From JBOGHU01 sp050742255 (GTDB lineage Bacteria; Actinomycetota; Acidimicrobiia; Acidimicrobiales; CADCSY01): a stretch of DNA of 16,117 nt. The notes under the pieces were generated by a model, which did not search any database, was not told where the DNA came from, and saw only the letters and a list, made by a program, of their open reading frames with translations. Of this stretch, positions 14,054-16,117 are shown piece by piece. The translations under genes and the position numbers were made by a program. Position 1 is the stretch's first letter; every line of letters starts with the position of its first letter. The DNA is taken from NCBI GenBank assembly GCA_050742255.1, contig JBOGHU010000004.1, positions 1-16,117 of the forward strand. The letters run 5' to 3'.

Positions 14054-15213
14054 CCCGCCGCCCTCCTCTCGACTATCTTGACCGTCCGCTCGCGGGCCCG
14101 GCGGTCGACGTCGATCACGACGTCGACGTCGTCGAGCGCCGTTCCATCATGCTCGGAGAGGGCCTCGTCCAGCACCCCGACGATGGTCCCCCAGGTGATC
14201 CTTCCCTCGAGGAAGGCAGCCACCGCCACCTCGTTGGCGGCGTTGAGCCACGCCGGCGCCGAGCCGCCGGCCCGCCCGGCGGCGAACGCCAGCTCCAGGC
14301 AGGGGAAGGTGGCGAGATCGGGCGGCTCGAAGTCGAGCCGGCCCAGCGTGGCCCAGTCGATGGCGCCGAAGGAGACGGTGCCGCGGGCCGGCCAGGCCAG
14401 GGCGTAGGCGATGGGCAGGCGCATGTCGGGGAGGGAGAGCTGGGCCACGGTGGCGCCGTCGGTGAAGGTCACCATGGAGTGCACCACCGACTGGGGGTGC
14501 ACGACCGCCTCGATGCGGTCGTAGGGCACGGCGAAGAGCTGGTGGGCCTCGATGACCTCCAGGCCCTTGTTCATCATGGTGGAGGAGTCGACGGTGATCT
14601 TGGGGCCCATCTTCCAGGTGGGGTGGGCGAGGGCGTCCTCGACGGTCACCGTCGCCAGCTCGGCCGGGGACCGCCCCCGGAAGGGCCCGCCGCTGGCGGT
14701 GAGCACCAGGCGGGCCACCTCGCCGGGCCGGCCGGCCCGCAGGCACTGGTGCAGGGCGCAGTGCTCGGAGTCGACGGGCACGATCTCGGCCCCCGGGGTG
14801 GAGCGGAACCGCTGGACCACCGCACCGCCGGCGATCAGCGACTCCTTGTTGGCCAGGGCCAGCCGTCGCCCCGCCGCCAGCGCGGCGATGGTCACGGGCA
14901 GGCCGGCGAAGCCCACCACCGCGTTCACCACCACCTCGCCGAGGGCGGCGGCATCGGCCAGGGCGCGGGGACCGGCGAGGACCTCGGTGCCGGGCGGGAG
15001 CAGGTCCTCCAGCTCGCCAGCCCGGGCGGCATCGGCCAGGGCCACCACCTGGGGTCGGACCTCGGCCGCCTGGCGGGCCAGCCGCCCGACCGAGCGCGAC
15101 GCCCCCAGGGCGACCACGTCGTAGCGGTCCGGCTGACCCCGCACGACGTCGAGGGCCTGGGTGCCGATGGACCCGGTGGCGCCCAGGATGCTTACGGTCG
15201 TGGGTGCCGGCAC
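14050..15213 (-). CDS. dxr: 1-deoxy-D-xylulose-5-phosphate reductoisomerase
   Basis: Dxr converts DXP to MEP with NADPH and a divalent metal, the committing step of the MEP pathway. The product is 387 aa, within the normal 380-400. The nucleotide-binding motif GATGSIG is at 11-17. ALANKESLI, VDSEHCALHQCL, LTASGGPFRG, HPTWKMGPKITVDSSTMMNK and GLEVIEAHQLF follow, together covering the metal- and substrate-binding residues. EHC replaces the more usual EHS. The GTG at 15213 gives MPAPTTVSILGATG, directly before the dinucleotide fold. It is 12 bases after the cdsA stop, with only a weak ribosome-binding site. A 10-bp hairpin (14104-14127) lies in the 3' end, where the protein reads VDVVIDVD. Confidence 0.96.
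   Translation of the reverse strand: MPAPTTVSILGATGSIGTQALDVVRGQPDRYDVVALGASRSVGRLARQAAEVRPQVVALADAARAGELEDLLPPGTEVLAGPRALADAAALGEVVVNAVVGFAGLPVTIAALAAGRRLALANKESLIAGGAVVQRFRSTPGAEIVPVDSEHCALHQCLRAGRPGEVARLVLTASGGPFRGRSPAELATVTVEDALAHPTWKMGPKITVDSSTMMNKGLEVIEAHQLFAVPYDRIEAVVHPQSVVHSMVTFTDGATVAQLSLPDMRLPIAYALAWPARGTVSFGAIDWATLGRLDFEPPDLATFPCLELAFAAGRAGGSAPAWLNAANEVAVAAFLEGRITWGTIVGVLDEALSEHDGTALDDVDVVIDVDRRARERTVKIVERRAAG
14062..14067 (-). promoter_or_regulatory. Ribosome-binding site AGGAGG for rseP inside dxr
   Basis: AGGAGG lies 8 bases before the GTG start of rseP, within the last codons of dxr. It decides the GTG start against the later in-frame ATG (Met6). Confidence 0.6.
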
Positions 15214-15225
15214 CGTGGCGCTGTC

Positions 15226-16117
15226 TCAGAAGATCTCGAGGAGGCGGCTGACGTAGTACGCGGCGGGCAGGGCGAAGAGCATGGCGTCGAAGCGGTCGAG
15301 CATCCCCCCGTGCCCGGGCAGGACGGTCCCCATGTCCTTGATGCCCAGGTCCCGCTTGATCATCGACTCGCAGAGGTCCCCGAGGGGGGCCACCACCGAG
15401 ACCACCAGCCCCAGAACCACCGCCGTACCCGTCTCCCAGGGGTGGATGCCGATCGTCCCGAGCACGACGACGGCGGCGGCCACCGACGCCACCGTGCCGC
15501 CGATCAACCCCTCGACGCTCTTGCCCGGGCTGATGTCGCGCGCCATCTGGGACTGGCCCAGGCGGCGCCCGGTGGCCAGGGCGCCGATGTCGTTGGCGAC
15601 CACCGCCACGATGACCCCGATGAGCACGCCGATCCCGTTGGGGAGGGTGAGGATGAGCGCGGCGAAGGCGCCGAGCACGCCCACGTAGGCGACCCCGAAG
15701 ACGCTGACCGCCACGTTGATGGTCGGTGCCACCCTGGTGACGCCGACCAGGTACCACAGCAGGGTGAAGACCACCGTGAGCCCCAGGACCAGGGGGATGG
15801 CGGCTTCGCCCTTCCAGTACGCCGAGGCGACCAGGGCGGCGGTGGCGACCAGGCCCAGCAGGGTGGCGGGCTGGTAGCCGCCCCGCCGCAGGGCGGCGAA
15901 CAGCTCGGCGGCGGCGGCGACCACGATCCCCGCGACCAGGACCATGGTGGCACCGCTGCCCAGGGAGAACGCCAGCAGGGCGGCGCCGGCCAGGACGGCA
16001 CCCGTCATGGTGGCCACCCCGATGTTGCGCTCCGGCCGACGGGGGGCGGGCCCCGGTCCCCCCCGTCGCTCGGAGGGTCGGGGGCGGGCATGGGGCAGGG
16101 TGCCGGTCGCCCGGGGG
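15226..16117 (-). CDS. cdsA: Phosphatidate cytidylyltransferase CdsA (5' end outside window)
   Basis: Membrane enzyme that makes CDP-diacylglycerol from phosphatidate and CTP, the precursor of most phospholipids. The family signature is intact near the C-terminus: GDLCESMIKRDLGIKDMG followed by PGHGGMLDRFD. Several hydrophobic helices precede it, with NDIGALATGRRLG and ISPGKSVEGLIGG before the signature. A GTG at 16017 could start a 263-aa protein. However, the frame stays open to the right edge, and the upstream residues (RRPERNIGVA after a Pro/Arg/Gly-rich stretch) look like the disordered cytoplasmic N-terminus of actinobacterial CdsA. The true start is therefore probably beyond 16117. It is the first gene seen of the cdsA-dxr-rseP-ispG run. 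Confidence 0.93.
   Translation of the reverse strand, partial: PRATGTLPHARPRPSERRGGPGPAPRRPERNIGVATMTGAVLAGAALLAFSLGSGATMVLVAGIVVAAAAELFAALRRGGYQPATLLGLVATAALVASAYWKGEAAIPLVLGLTVVFTLLWYLVGVTRVAPTINVAVSVFGVAYVGVLGAFAALILTLPNGIGVLIGVIVAVVANDIGALATGRRLGQSQMARDISPGKSVEGLIGGTVASVAAAVVVLGTIGIHPWETGTAVVLGLVVSVVAPLGDLCESMIKRDLGIKDMGTVLPGHGGMLDRFDAMLFALPAAYYVSRLLEIF

Noticed and set aside
1..16117. CRISPR array, tRNA, rRNA, insertion sequence or phage genes
   Set aside because: No spaced repeat array, cloverleaf-like sequence, rRNA segment, transposase or integrase motif was seen on either strand.

Overview
The window is a very G+C-rich stretch of a bacterial chromosome, most likely from an actinomycetote. 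My best guess is a deep branch such as Acidimicrobiia, because the proline-tRNA ligase is the short archaeal/eukaryotic-like form and there is an AftB/ZomB-like envelope glycosyltransferase. The taxonomy is inferred from gene content and base composition only.

Layout. The right part (about 11565-16117, minus strand) is a tight operon: cdsA (open at the right edge), dxr, an M50 site-2 protease (rseP/rip1) and ispG. Two of its genes start inside the stop codon of the gene before (GTGA overlaps). The left part (1-3138, minus strand) holds proS, rimP and nusA (open at the left edge). rimP and nusA overlap by ATGA, and the short gap before rimP contains a -10-like sequence and a strong hairpin. 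These are housekeeping genes: phospholipid and isoprenoid precursor synthesis, regulated intramembrane proteolysis, tRNA charging, 30S maturation and transcription elongation.

Between the two blocks (about 3139-11540) lie genes that look like accessory cargo. A multi-spanning AftB/ZomB-like glycosyltransferase (+) is divergent from proS. It is followed, convergently, by a complete peptide-type ABC importer operon on the minus strand: solute-binding protein, two permeases and a fused double ATPase. Then come a degenerate VOC-family gene without a usable start codon (+) and a trmO-like tRNA methyltransferase (+). trmO ends inside a near-perfect 43-base palindrome that faces the end of ispG. The binding-protein gene is visibly poorer in G+C than its surroundings.

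No CRISPR array, tRNA, rRNA, transposase or phage gene was seen, and I do not see a new multi-gene system. The points most worth a second look are: a 26-base exact direct repeat bracketing the transporter operon; the broken VOC gene with a 30-base tandem duplication; the palindrome at the end of trmO; the structured rimP-nusA leader; and the binding protein, which appears anchored by a C-terminal membrane helix rather than by a lipid.
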